The notes under the pieces were generated by a model. It was not told the origin of the DNA. It saw only the letters and a list, made by a program, of their open reading frames with translations, and made no database searches. From the NCBI GenBank assembly GCA_035514535.1, contig DATKAZ010000017.1, positions 18,168-82,167 of the forward strand: a stretch of DNA of 64,000 bases. The letters are read 5' to 3'. The position numbers and the translations under genes were made by a program. Below are positions 20,513 through 30,655 of this stretch, one piece after another. The DNA is from XN24 sp035514535. GTDB taxonomy: Bacteria > Pseudomonadota > Gammaproteobacteria > Steroidobacterales > XN24. Positions within the stretch are counted from its first letter, which is position 1; each line of letters starts with the position of its first letter.

Positions 20513-20977
20513 TCACTCCCGGGTGTCCGTGTGCCTCTCGAGCACGGATGCCCGGATATTCGCGTACTCCGCGCGTCGCAGGTAGAGCAGGTCGGCAAGC
20601 TTCGACAGCAGGTGCTGCTCGTGCTTGTCGAAGTGGCCGTCGGCGGCCGCGACTTCCGCGACCATCTGCACCACCGTCCGGCGTTCCGTCGCCGACAGCG
20701 TGTCGTTCAGCACGCGCGTGAACTCGTACAGCGAGACGGCGTGCTGCAGGCTGTCGTCGGCGCGCGCCAGGAGGGCCTCCGCGGCTGCCCGCTCGATCGC
20801 GAAATGCCGCGCCAGCATCGCCTCCGCCGCGCGTCGTTCCGCGGGCGTTTCCTCGCGGTCGGCGCGCGCCATCTCCAGCAGCAGCGCCGCGGTCGCCAGC
20901 CTGAGGTCGTGCCCCCCGGCCTCGTCCTCCTGCTCGCCAAGCGTCTCGCGCAGCAATTGCTTCAGCTTCGTGATCAC
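20513..20977 (-). CDS. TerB-like tellurite-resistance family protein
   Basis: 154-residue all-helical protein of the TerB/DjlA-like fold. The typical acidic helices are seen in LLLEMARADREETPAE and MVAEVAAADGHFDKHEQHLL. TerB-like domains are linked to membrane stress and metal response; the exact role here is unknown. It begins with GTG at 20977 (AGGA upstream), overlapping the stop of the alpha/beta hydrolase by 4 bp, so the two are translationally coupled. Confidence 0.85.
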   Translation of the reverse strand: MITKLKQLLRETLGEQEDEAGGHDLRLATAALLLEMARADREETPAERRAAEAMLARHFAIERAAAEALLARADDSLQHAVSLYEFTRVLNDTLSATERRTVVQMVAEVAAADGHFDKHEQHLLSKLADLLYLRRAEYANIRASVLERHTDTRE

Positions 20978-21648
20978 CGTGTGTCCTGTGCCTCCAAGGT
21001 AGTGAGAAAGTCCTGCACGACTTCCTGCAGGGCGCCGAGGCGGCCATGGAAGAAGTGGCTCGTCTCCGGCAACAGCGCGACTTGCGGCACCTCCGGCCGT
21101 GCCTCGGCCCAGGCGACGACGTCGCGCCAGGCGACCAGTTCGTCGGCCTCGCCCTGCACCACCAGCCAGGGACAACCCGGCTCCGGCGCCTCGCCGAGCG
21201 AAAACCGCTCGACCGGCGGCGCGACCGTCACGAGGGCCGCGGGGCGCGCCGCGGGGGCCGCCCGCAACGCGACGAAGGCGCCGAAAGAAAAGCCCGCCAG
21301 CCACAACGGCCGGCCCGGCCAGCGCCGGCGCGCCCAGTCGATGACTGCCAGGGCGTCTTCGGTCTCGCCGCGACCCTCGTCCCACGCTCCGCCGCTGGCC
21401 CCGACGCCGCGGAAATTGAACCGCACCGCCGGCGCGCCGCGCCGGTTCATCGCCCGCGCGACCGTGTGCACCACCTTGTTGCGCATCGTGCCCTGGTACA
21501 GCGGGTGAGGATGACAGACCACGGCGAGAGCCGGCGGTTCCCCGCCGGGGTCCTCCACGATGGCTTCGAGCGGGCCCGTGGGGCCCGGAATCTCCACGGC
21601 TTCCGGCCGCGGCGGCCGGCCCGGCAGATCACGGTACAATCGCGTCAT
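20974..21648 (-). CDS. Alpha/beta hydrolase (esterase-like)
   Basis: 224-residue serine hydrolase of the short dienelactone-hydrolase/YfbK-like type. The nucleophile elbow is GFSFGAF; the acid is probably the Asp in VVQGEADELV; the His lies in TSHFFHGRL. The N-terminal strand VVCHPHPLYQGTM with the FNFRGVGASGG oxyanion region matches proteins annotated as hydrolases of unknown substrate. Divergent from rocD with 35 nt between. Confidence 0.87.
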   Translation of the reverse strand: MTRLYRDLPGRPPRPEAVEIPGPTGPLEAIVEDPGGEPPALAVVCHPHPLYQGTMRNKVVHTVARAMNRRGAPAVRFNFRGVGASGGAWDEGRGETEDALAVIDWARRRWPGRPLWLAGFSFGAFVALRAAPAARPAALVTVAPPVERFSLGEAPEPGCPWLVVQGEADELVAWRDVVAWAEARPEVPQVALLPETSHFFHGRLGALQEVVQDFLTTLEAQDTR

Positions 21649-21683
21649 TCACATAGAATGCCGCAAGGGGAGGGACGTGTGCC

Positions 21684-22901
21684 ATGCACCCGCTCATCGA
21701 GCTCGAAGATCGCTACTGCGCCCACAACTACCACCCGCTGCCGGTCGTGCTGGTGCGCGGCGAGGGGCCATTCGTCTGGGACGACCAGGGGAAACGCTAC
21801 GTCGACATGATGAGCGCCTACTCCGCGGTCAGCCACGGCCACGCCCACCCGCGCATCGTCGACGCGCTGGTCAGCCAGGCGCGCACCCTGAACATCGTCT
21901 CGCGGGCGTTCCACACGGACCGGCTCGCGGCATTCCTCGAGCGGGTCTGCACGCTCACCGGGCAGGACATGGCGCTGCCGATGAACACCGGTGCGGAAGC
22001 CGTCGAGACGGCCCTCAAGGCGGCGCGCAAGTGGGCCTGGCAGGTCAAGGGGGTGGCCGACGGCGCGGCGGAGATCATCGCCTGCGAGGGGAACTTCCAC
22101 GGCAGGACCATCGCGGTTTGCGGCCTGTCTACGGAGCCGCAGTACCGCGAGGGCTTCGGGCCCTTCCCGCCGGGGCTCCTGACCGTGCCCTACGGCGACG
22201 TCGCGGCGCTCGAGGCGGCCATCACGCCCAACACCGCCGCCTTCCTTGTGGAGCCGATCCAGGGCGAGAACGGCATCGTGATCCCGCCCGACGGCTACCT
22301 GGCGCGCTGCGCCGAGATCTGCCGCCGCCACAACGTCATGCTCATCGCCGACGAGATCCAGACGGGGCTGGGACGCACCGGCCGACTGCTCGCCTGCGAG
22401 CACGACGGCGTGAAGCCCGACGGCCTGGTGCTGGGCAAGGCGCTCGGCGGCGGCGTGCTGCCGGTGTCCATGTTCCTCGCGCGCCGCGAGCTGATGGGCG
22501 TGTTCCGGCCCGGCGACCACGGCAGCACTTTCGGCGGCAACCCGCTGGCGGCCACGGTCGGGCTGGAAGCCCTGCAGGTGCTGGAGGACGAGGACCTCGT
22601 CGCGCAGAGCGCCGCGAAAGGCGCCTGGCTGCTCGGCGAACTTAAGAAGATCGACAGCCCGCTGATCAGGGAGGTTCGCGGCCGCGGCCTGTTCATCGGC
22701 ATCGAGATCGATCCCGCCAGGGCGCGGGCGCGAACCGTGGTCGAGCGCCTCATGACCCGCGGGCTGCTCAGCAAGGAAACCCACGCGACGGTCGTGCGCC
22801 TGGCGCCGCCTCTCGCGATCCCGCAGGCCCTGCTCGAGTGGTCGCTCGGGCAGATTCGCGAGGCGCTCGCGGAGACGGACGCGCTGGCGCAGGCCTCATG
22901 A
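21684..22901 (+). CDS. rocD: Ornithine--oxo-acid aminotransferase
   Basis: PLP enzyme that converts ornithine and a 2-oxo acid to glutamate semialdehyde and an amino acid, linking arginine/ornithine breakdown to proline and glutamate. It is 405 residues. MNTGAEAVETALKAARKWAW, GNFHGRTIAV, LIADEIQTGLGRTG and the PLP lysine in LVLGKALGGG are all intact. The N-terminus DRYCAHNYHPLPVVL is typical of ornithine (not acetylornithine) aminotransferase. Confidence 0.94.
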   Translation: MHPLIELEDRYCAHNYHPLPVVLVRGEGPFVWDDQGKRYVDMMSAYSAVSHGHAHPRIVDALVSQARTLNIVSRAFHTDRLAAFLERVCTLTGQDMALPMNTGAEAVETALKAARKWAWQVKGVADGAAEIIACEGNFHGRTIAVCGLSTEPQYREGFGPFPPGLLTVPYGDVAALEAAITPNTAAFLVEPIQGENGIVIPPDGYLARCAEICRRHNVMLIADEIQTGLGRTGRLLACEHDGVKPDGLVLGKALGGGVLPVSMFLARRELMGVFRPGDHGSTFGGNPLAATVGLEALQVLEDEDLVAQSAAKGAWLLGELKKIDSPLIREVRGRGLFIGIEIDPARARARTVVERLMTRGLLSKETHATVVRLAPPLAIPQALLEWSLGQIREALAETDALAQAS

Positions 22902-23519
22902 ACCGAAGGAGAGCACGACCATGAAACTGATCGTCACAGGCATTGACGACGACAAGCCGATCCCGGAGAAGTTCGCGTTCGGCGTGCAGGACCCGGACAG
23001 TCACGTGCGCCTGGGCGAGAACCTCAACCCGGCGGTCCGCTGGGAGAGTCTCCCGGAGGGCACGCGCAGCGTGGCGCTGATCTGCGTCGACAGCGACGCG
23101 CCGACGAAACCCGACGACGTCAACCAGGAAGACCGCAGCGTGCCGGCCACGCTGCCGCGCGGGCGCTTCTTCCACTGGGTCATCGTCGACCTGCCGCCGG
23201 AGTTCGAGGGCATCGCCGAGGGCGAGTGCAGCCGCGGCGTCACGCCGCGCGGCAAGCAATCGCCGCAGGGGCCGAAAGGCTCGCGCCAGGGCAGGAACGA
23301 CTACACGGCCTGGTTCCAGGGCGACGAGGAGATGGGCGGCGTGTATCTCGGCTACGACGGCCCCTGCCCGCCGTGGAACGACTCCATCCCGCACCATTAT
23401 CACTTCGTGCTGTATGCCACCGACCTCGAGCGCTGCCCGGTCGAGGGCGCGTTCACGGCCGAGGAAGTCGAAACAGCGCTCACCGGCCACGTGCTGGAAC
23501 GCGCCGAGGTGACGGGCGT

Positions 23520-24839
<1,320 letters not shown>

Positions 24840-24849
24840 CCGCTCGCCC

Positions 24850-25272
24850 TCATTCGATGCCCAGCAGTTCGACGTCGAACAGCAGCGTGGCATCCGGCGG
24901 AATGACGCCGGCGGCGCCGTTGCTCCCGTAGCCGAGATGCGGCGGGATGAGGAGCCGGCGCTGCTCGCCGACCTTCATGCCCGCGACACCCTGGTCCCAG
25001 CCGCCGATCACCCGGCCCGCGCCGAGCGGAAAGCGGAACGGCTGGCCGCGATCCACGGAGCTGTCGAACTTGTTCCCCTTGCCGTCTTCCGCGGCGGGAT
25101 CGAACAGCCAGCCGGTGTAGTGCACGACGGCCGTGCTGCCCGCCGCGATGGCCTCGCCTTCGCCGGCAGCCAGCTCCGTGATCACGAGTCCGGCGGGAGG
25201 ATCCGCGGGCGGCGTGCCGCCGGCCAACGTGGGCACGAGGAACGAGGCAATCAGCATGGGGAAACGACGCAT
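24850..25272 (-). CDS. FKBP-type peptidyl-prolyl isomerase, exported
   Basis: 140-residue FKBP: signal peptide (FPMLIASFLVPTLAGG), then the isomerase fold with STAVVHYTGWLFD, FDSSVDRGQPFRFPLG, RVIGGWDQGVAGMKVGEQRR and LGYGSNGAAGVIPPDATLLF. Probably periplasmic protein folding. Start at 25272 is supported by AGGAG; the longer frame to 25302 adds no signal-peptide character. Confidence 0.92.
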   Translation of the reverse strand: MRRFPMLIASFLVPTLAGGTPPADPPAGLVITELAAGEGEAIAAGSTAVVHYTGWLFDPAAEDGKGNKFDSSVDRGQPFRFPLGAGRVIGGWDQGVAGMKVGEQRRLLIPPHLGYGSNGAAGVIPPDATLLFDVELLGIE

Positions 25273-25335
25273 CGGGGAGCTCCTGGTAGAGGGAGCCCGC
25301 ACCTTAGTGCAGGGGGCAAGGGGCGCGCAAGCGCC

Positions 25336-25566
25336 CTAGCAGCCGTCGGAGCCCGCGTCGCGCAGCCGCGTCAGTTGCGCGAGGTAGGGGTCGCCGTCAT
25401 CCGCGGGACCCTCGATGCGCGGCGCGCGCCCGGCCGGCGGCGGGCGGTGCTTGCGCCCCTCGAGCGCGAGCGTCGCCAGGTACGGATCGTTGTCGCCCTG
25501 CCAGCTGCGCTCGTCGTCGAGAATCTCGGCCGGCAGATCGCGCGGGTACGGCGGTTTCGCGTTCAT
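25336..25566 (-). CDS. Small unknown protein with duplicated DPYLA motif
   Basis: 76-residue soluble, charged protein that I do not recognise. It carries the same phrase twice: GDNDPYLATLALEG and DDGDPYLAQLTRLR, both preceded by acidic residues, which suggests a repeated short binding element. Codon use resembles neighbouring genes. It lies between the FKBP gene and a second tiny ORF in the same direction. Confidence 0.5.
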   Translation of the reverse strand: MNAKPPYPRDLPAEILDDERSWQGDNDPYLATLALEGRKHRPPPAGRAPRIEGPADDGDPYLAQLTRLRDAGSDGC

Positions 25567-25570
25567 GGCG

Positions 25571-25675
25571 CTAGCCCCACAAGCCGGCGATGCGGTGACT
25601 GAGTCGCGTGAGGCGCTGCCGGGCGGCGCCCACCAGGTCGTCGAGATCGTCGGCCCACTGCAGCAACACTTCCAC
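25571..25675 (-). CDS. Possible 34-residue small protein
   Basis: A GTG-started frame of 34 codons (begins EVLLQWADDLDDLVGAARQR, ends AGLWG) ending just before the DPYLA-repeat ORF. The sequence would form one amphipathic helix with acidic and basic halves. The only support is position, composition and the tight spacing to the next ORF; it may be non-coding. Confidence 0.25.
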   Translation of the reverse strand: MEVLLQWADDLDDLVGAARQRLTRLSHRIAGLWG

Positions 25676-25767
25676 TGAACGACTCCATGCTCCGGATACC
25701 CGGAATCAGGCTGCCATGCGTGGCACCGGGTTACCGTGATGTACTTCGCGGAAATCGCCGCGGCCGC

Positions 25768-26589
25768 TCACAGCCAGCGGATATCGTCGACCGCGACGCG
25801 CATGAAGTCCTGGCGATCGTCCGTGCCGATGCCCCAGGCGGCGACCAGCCGCGAGGGGACACGGAAATCGCCGAAGCGCGCCTCCTCCTCGATGCTGACG
25901 CCGAACGACGAGAGCGAGGTCTCGCCGTTCGCCGCGACCCGCCGCCGCATGACGCTGGCTTCGCGCAGGCGGCCGTCGTCGGCCACCACGACGGTCATGG
26001 GCGTGGCGCCGCCGGACGGCGTGACGACGGCGCGGTCGGCGTCGCCGCGCGCCCAGCGCGCGCCGCGCTGCGGCGTCAGGGCCGACGGCAGCCAGATGAG
26101 CTCCACCACCAGGCGCCCGATCGCCGAGCGCGCCATGTCCGCGCCGCGTCTGGTGAGGATCGGCCACCATCCGCCGAGGCTGTACTCGACTCCCGCGTCG
26201 TCGCCGAACAGCCAATCGGCGCCCGCCACCTGCAGGCGGCCCAGGGCCGTGATGTGCGCCTCCCAGATGAAGCCGCGCTCGGCGCAGATGCGCTGTCGCG
26301 CCTCGAACGGCACCCAGTCATCCTCGCCGACTTTCAGGCTGCCGCTCATGTGGATGTCCGCCGTGCGCGGCAAGGCGGTGTCAGCGGCGAGCGCGTGCCG
26401 CAGGTAGTTCGCGGCGGGGACCGGCAGGCCGTCGACGGAGTCCGCCAGGAAGCGATCGTCGCCGGCATTGGCCTGCACGAGCTGGTCGCCGAGCCGAGCG
26501 AGCCGCTCGGCGCGCAGGCGACGCTCCCGCGCCAGCCAGCCCAGGCCCGTGAGCACGCCGAGAAGGATGAGCAGGGTGAGTAGCGGCAT
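25768..26589 (-). CDS. Membrane-anchored protein, DUF6544/DUF6920-like
   Basis: 273-residue protein with one N-terminal membrane helix (LLTLLILLGVLTGLGWLA), then a soluble domain. The opening motif LPVPAANYLRHALAAD and the following strands (ADIHMSGSLKVGEDDWVPFE, EYSLGGWWPILTRRGADM) resemble the uncharacterised DUF6544/DUF6920 family. No catalytic motif recognised. The family assignment is from memory of the sequence pattern and should be tested. Confidence 0.65.
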   Translation of the reverse strand: MPLLTLLILLGVLTGLGWLARERRLRAERLARLGDQLVQANAGDDRFLADSVDGLPVPAANYLRHALAADTALPRTADIHMSGSLKVGEDDWVPFEARQRICAERGFIWEAHITALGRLQVAGADWLFGDDAGVEYSLGGWWPILTRRGADMARSAIGRLVVELIWLPSALTPQRGARWARGDADRAVVTPSGGATPMTVVVADDGRLREASVMRRRVAANGETSLSSFGVSIEEEARFGDFRVPSRLVAAWGIGTDDRQDFMRVAVDDIRWL

Positions 26590-26637
26590 CCGCTCAGGAA
26601 TTCCGCTGCCGCGCCGGTCCGTGGTCCGGCCGCGACG

Positions 26638-26817
26638 TCAGTCGTCGCGAGGCTCGCGCGACTCCGCGTCGGGCTCCGCCTTGTCCACGAGCTGCGGCGT
26701 GGCCGGCTCGAGCGCGCGCCGCGCGGCGGCGCGGGCCCGCAGAATCCACGACCAGCTGTCGAGCGCTTCGGCGTCGAATACCTGTCCCGCCTGTTCTTCC
26801 CCGGAATCCTTGATCAC
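26638..26817 (-). CDS. Small acidic/basic hypothetical protein
   Basis: 59 residues from the GTG at 26817 (a GGGGG run upstream): a central segment AEALDSWSWILRARAAARRA that could be a membrane-surface helix, and a charged tail. An in-frame ATG at 26892 overlaps the stop of the next ORF by 4 bp (ATGA), but its extra 25 codons use atypical codons, so I prefer the shorter form. Function unknown. Confidence 0.4.
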   Translation of the reverse strand: MIKDSGEEQAGQVFDAEALDSWSWILRARAAARRALEPATPQLVDKAEPDAESREPRDD

Positions 26818-26888
26818 TTCTGTAATCCCCCTGCATGAGTCTCGCGTCCCTTGTCCCCGGGACGACGGGCAGTGCTGCTCCGGTGCGT

Positions 26889-27086
26889 TCATGACTCGGC
26901 ATCCCAGGCCGCCTTGACCCGGGCCGCCCAGGCCTTGTAGCCGCGCAGCGTGTAAATGGAATCCTCGTCGCCCGATCCGAGCGCGACGCCCGCCGGGACC
27001 TGTCGGGGCATGCGCCCCGCGAGCGGTGGCGGCAGGATCGGCAACCGTGCCCGGCGAGCGGGTCGCTTGCGTTGTGGTCCGGCCAT
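26889..27086 (-). CDS. Small basic hypothetical protein
   Basis: 65 residues: a very basic Pro/Arg-rich N-terminal half (PQRKRPARRARLP) and a C-terminal half SIYTLRGYKAWAARVKAAWD that looks like a folded helix. Not recognised. It could form a two-gene unit with the small ORF downstream, which can start at its stop codon. Confidence 0.4.
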   Translation of the reverse strand: MAGPQRKRPARRARLPILPPPLAGRMPRQVPAGVALGSGDEDSIYTLRGYKAWAARVKAAWDAES

Positions 27087-27232
27087 GAGCGACGTCCTTC
27101 TGTTTCGACTGGAGCGCAGAATAGGCGTCGGACCGAAAGACTCACCGTGACCCGTCTCACAGCAAATTTGCCTTTTTTTGAATGTGCCCTGGTAATGTGA
27201 AGGACATCACGCGAAGCCGGCCCGGGCGCGCC

Positions 27233-28600
27233 TTAGGCGACGAGACGGTAGCAGGGCCGGTATTCGGATCCCGGCAGGCGCATGCGTTGCTGGGCGACGA
27301 ACGACTCGAGGAGCCGATCCATCTGCTGCATGATTTCCCGGTCCCCGTGCAATTTGAACGGGCCGTATTGCTCGATGCGCCGGATGCCGTCGTCCTTGAC
27401 GTTGCCCGCCACGATGCCGGAGAACGCGCGCCGCAGGTCGGCCGCGAGCAGGTGCGGCGGCTGGTCGCGGCGCAGGTCGAGCGCGGCCATGGCCTCGTGG
27501 GTCGCGGTGAAGGGGCGCTGGAACTCCGGCTCCACGCGCAGCCGCCAGTTGAAGAACCAGGCATCGCCCTTCTCGCGCCGGTATTCCTTCACCTGCGCCA
27601 TGCCCGCGCGCATGGTACGCGCGACTTTCTCGGCATCGTCCAGGATGACCTGGTAGCGCCGCGCGGCCTCCATGCCGAGCGTGCCGCGGACGAAGCTGTC
27701 GACCTGGTCGAAGTACTCGGCCGCGGACGCGGGCCCCGTGAATACCAGCGGGAACGGCAGCTGCGCGTTGTCCGGATGCAGCAGGATGCCGAGGACGTAG
27801 AAGATCTCCTCGGTGGTCCCCGCGCCGCCGGGGAACGTGACGATGCCGTGGCCGAAGCGGGCGAAGGCCTCGAGGCGCTTCTCGATGTCCGGCATGATGA
27901 CGAGTTCGTTGACCATCGGGTTGGGCGCCTCGGCGGCGATGATGCCGGGCTCCGTGATGCCCACGTAACGGCCGTCGGCGATGCGCTGCTTGTCGTGGGC
28001 CACCGCCGCGCCCTTCATCGGGCCCTTCATGGCGCCGGGGCCGCAGCCGGTGCAGACGTTCAGGCCGCGCAGCCCGAGGTGGTAGCCGACGCTCTTGGAG
28101 TAGTCGTACTCCTCCCGCCCGATCGAGTGCCCGCCCCAGCACACCACGAGGTCCGGTGCGACGCGGGTCCTGAGCACGCGCGCGTTGCGCAGGATCTGGA
28201 ACACGGCATCCGTGACGGCCGCCGGCGTGTCCAGGCCGTTGCGACCCTCGATCTCGTTGCTGACATAGATGACGTCGCGCAGCACGGCGAACAGGTGCTC
28301 GCGGATGCCGTGGATCAGCTCCCCGTCGACGAAGGCCTGCGCGGGGGCATTCTTCATGCGCAGCCGGATGCCGCGCTCCACCTGCAGCAGCTCGATGTCG
28401 AAATCGGCGAAATGCTCGTAGACGGCGCGCGCATCGTCGAGCGTGCTGCCGGTGTTCAGTACCGCGAGCGCGCAGCGCCGGAAGCGCTCGCGCAGCCCCC
28501 CGTGGCCGACGTCGCGCAGCTTGGCGACCTCGATCTGCGACAGCAGGTCCATCGTGCCGACCGGCGAGACCGTGACGGTCTCGGAGAGCTTGTCCGTCAT
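27233..28600 (-). CDS. ppnN: Pyrimidine/purine nucleotide 5'-monophosphate nucleosidase
   Basis: Cytoplasmic LOG-family enzyme that splits nucleoside monophosphates into base and ribose 5-phosphate; in E. coli PpnN is stimulated by (p)ppGpp. 455 residues, matching the family. The nucleotide-binding signature GLNVCTGCGPGAMKGPMKGA and the catalytic region IVTFPGGAGTTEEIFYVLGI are complete, and the flanking domains (N-term SPVGTMDLLSQIEV, C-term AFSGIVAGNVKDDGI) are present. Its ATG overlaps the L,D-transpeptidase stop by 4 bp. Confidence 0.94.
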   Translation of the reverse strand: MTDKLSETVTVSPVGTMDLLSQIEVAKLRDVGHGGLRERFRRCALAVLNTGSTLDDARAVYEHFADFDIELLQVERGIRLRMKNAPAQAFVDGELIHGIREHLFAVLRDVIYVSNEIEGRNGLDTPAAVTDAVFQILRNARVLRTRVAPDLVVCWGGHSIGREEYDYSKSVGYHLGLRGLNVCTGCGPGAMKGPMKGAAVAHDKQRIADGRYVGITEPGIIAAEAPNPMVNELVIMPDIEKRLEAFARFGHGIVTFPGGAGTTEEIFYVLGILLHPDNAQLPFPLVFTGPASAAEYFDQVDSFVRGTLGMEAARRYQVILDDAEKVARTMRAGMAQVKEYRREKGDAWFFNWRLRVEPEFQRPFTATHEAMAALDLRRDQPPHLLAADLRRAFSGIVAGNVKDDGIRRIEQYGPFKLHGDREIMQQMDRLLESFVAQQRMRLPGSEYRPCYRLVA

Positions 28601-29130
28601 GGCAGGATGGTGATGGGCGTGTCGTCCGGCACGGACAGCCAGATGTCGATCATCGCCGAGTTGCTGACGGCGATGCAGCCATCCGTCCAGTCCGCGGTCA
28701 GGTAATGGTTGGAAGGATGGCGCGGCTCGTTGGGCAGCCCGTGGATCATGATGTTGTTGCCGGGGTGCACACCGCGCCGGCGCGCGCGGCGGATGTCTTC
28801 CGCGTCGGGATAAGAGACGCGCATCGCCAGGAAGAAGGCGCTGTCCTGCTTGCGAAGGTCGAGCCGGTAGGTGCCCTCGGGCGTCCGCTGGTCGCCCTCG
28901 CGCTGCTTGTGTCCCTCGGGATTGCCGCCCAGTGCGATGGGGAAACTGCGGAACACCTCGCCGTCGTTGAGCAGGTCGAGGCGCCGATCCGCCTTCCTGA
29001 CGATGACGTGATCCGCCATCGGGAAATCGTCGTCCACCGCGGCGAGCTGCGTCGCGGCGTCGCCCCAGGCCGCACCGGGCTGGCAGCACAGTGCGGCGAG
29101 CACCGCGAAGAGAGGGCCGGCGAACTTCAC
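28597..29130 (-). CDS. L,D-transpeptidase (YkuD/ErfK-like)
   Basis: 177-residue exported protein: signal peptide, then a YkuD domain. Catalytic His130 (NNIMIHGLPN) and Cys152 (DWTDGCIAVSN) are present. The enzyme should cross-link peptidoglycan or attach proteins to it in the periplasm. It is directly upstream of and overlaps ppnN by 4 bp. Confidence 0.9.
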   Translation of the reverse strand: MKFAGPLFAVLAALCCQPGAAWGDAATQLAAVDDDFPMADHVIVRKADRRLDLLNDGEVFRSFPIALGGNPEGHKQREGDQRTPEGTYRLDLRKQDSAFFLAMRVSYPDAEDIRRARRRGVHPGNNIMIHGLPNEPRHPSNHYLTADWTDGCIAVSNSAMIDIWLSVPDDTPITILP

Positions 29131-29212
29131 TCGGGAATGGCTTGCGCGTTCATCACGGCTCGTATTCTAGAGGCGCCGGGCCGATGACGATATAGCGCAA
29201 CCGCGATCGGGT

Positions 29213-30655
29213 TCACAGTCCCAGCAAGTGCTCGCCCTGGCGGAACTCGACGGCCGCCGGAAGACCGGCGGCCTCCAGGCCCTCCAGGTCCGCACGCAAC
29301 TCCGGGCGAAGAGCGGCCAGGCTCGCGACCAGGTCCGCCGCGCCGACATAATCGCCGCCGCCCTGGAGCGTGAGCAGCTGGGTCGCGAACGCCTCGATCG
29401 CCGCGGCCATGTCGGCCTCGACGACGCGGTAGCGGCCGGTGGCGGCGTCCCGCCGGAAAGCGCCCCAGTCGCGAAAATAATTGAACAGCATCATCTTCGC
29501 CTGGCCCGACGCGCTGTAGGCATCGCCGCGCACCGCATGGAAGATGCCTGCGAGGAAGCTCACGTAATGCGCCGTGCGCGTGGTCTCCGGCAGTTCACCC
29601 GCGGCGCGCAGCCAGTCGGCGATCCACAGCGACAGCACGGCGGCCTTCGCCTCCTCGATCGTGTCGGCGTACTCGCGCAGGGCATCGGCGACCGTGCCGC
29701 GGTCGTCGATCGTGCGGCGCAGGCCGAGGCCATGGGCCATTTCGGTGAAGATGGTGTTCAGGAACCAGGCGTCGAAGCTTGCCGTGGCATGCTGCTCGGG
29801 GACGACGAGGCGCCCGGCGACGGGCATCGCCAGGGCATCGAAGCGGGCCCGCATGACGTTGCGCAGGAGCAGCCTGCCGGCGCCCTGTCGCAGCCGCACG
29901 CGCTCGTCGCCGGCGTGGTACAGCAGGTCGTAGACGCCCAGCTTGCCGGCGACGTCCGGGATCTCGTCCTTGAAGGCGCCAGACACCGGGAGGCTCTGCT
30001 GCAGTTGCGGCAGGAACACCGTCAATTGCGCGAGGCGCGCGCCCCAGGCCCAGTCCTGCAGCAGGACCCGGGCGCCGAAGGCCGCCTTGAGGCCGTACTC
30101 GCGATCCGCGCCACTGCCGATCGGGCCGACCAGGACGTCGAGGTCGCTGTGGCGCAACTTCACCCAGGCCGCCTCCGCGCGCGCGTAGTCGCCGGTGATG
30201 AGCGCGCGGGCGCGCAGCGTCAGGTAGCTGCGCAGCGCTTCGTCGTCGGTGATCTCGGCGGCGCGTGCCAGCAGGCGGGCCGCCTGGCCCAGCTCCCGCG
30301 GCCACGCCTCGTGATACGGCACCGCCTCCAGCGCGCCCACCGCATTGCGCCGGATGCGCGTATAGGGGCTGAGGGCCGCAGTATCCGCCCAGGCCTCGAA
30401 CTCGCCGCGGCTCATGTCCGCCGGGTACAAGCCGCCCGGCGCGAGCTGTTGCCGGTACAGCGTCTCCATGATCCGCGCAGCGTCGATCAGCAGGCGGATG
30501 GTCTGGGCGTCGCGCAGGCTGGCATGGCCGAGGTCCGCATCGAGATCGATCGCGACGACCGCGTCGCTCTGCGGAGCCGCGCCGTGCACGCCGGGCGCCG
30601 CGGCGAGCACGCCCGCCACCAGGCCGACAATCAGCAGCTCGATGAAACGCGGCAT
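29213..30655 (-). CDS. Exported dipeptidyl-peptidase III (M49)-like protein with altered zinc motif
   Basis: 480 residues with a signal peptide (LLIVGLVAGVLAAAPGVHGA). The C-terminal half carries the M49-like block NTIFTEMAHGLGLRRTIDD followed by ALREYADTIEEAKAAV. In zinc-binding M49 proteins the first motif is H-E-x-x-H (or HExxGH); here the first His is Thr (codon ACC), while the second His and the later Glu are kept. It may be an inactive relative or a subgroup with another mechanism. The ATG overlaps the upstream stop by one base (TAATG), so it is coupled to the preceding hypothetical gene. Confidence 0.7.
   Translation of the reverse strand: MPRFIELLIVGLVAGVLAAAPGVHGAAPQSDAVVAIDLDADLGHASLRDAQTIRLLIDAARIMETLYRQQLAPGGLYPADMSRGEFEAWADTAALSPYTRIRRNAVGALEAVPYHEAWPRELGQAARLLARAAEITDDEALRSYLTLRARALITGDYARAEAAWVKLRHSDLDVLVGPIGSGADREYGLKAAFGARVLLQDWAWGARLAQLTVFLPQLQQSLPVSGAFKDEIPDVAGKLGVYDLLYHAGDERVRLRQGAGRLLLRNVMRARFDALAMPVAGRLVVPEQHATASFDAWFLNTIFTEMAHGLGLRRTIDDRGTVADALREYADTIEEAKAAVLSLWIADWLRAAGELPETTRTAHYVSFLAGIFHAVRGDAYSASGQAKMMLFNYFRDWGAFRRDAATGRYRVVEADMAAAIEAFATQLLTLQGGGDYVGAADLVASLAALRPELRADLEGLEAAGLPAAVEFRQGEHLLGL

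Noticed and set aside
27233..29089. 618-codon frame joining ppnN to its upstream neighbour
   Set aside because: The first part is a shifted frame of the L,D-transpeptidase; ppnN begins at 28600 with family-length N-terminus.
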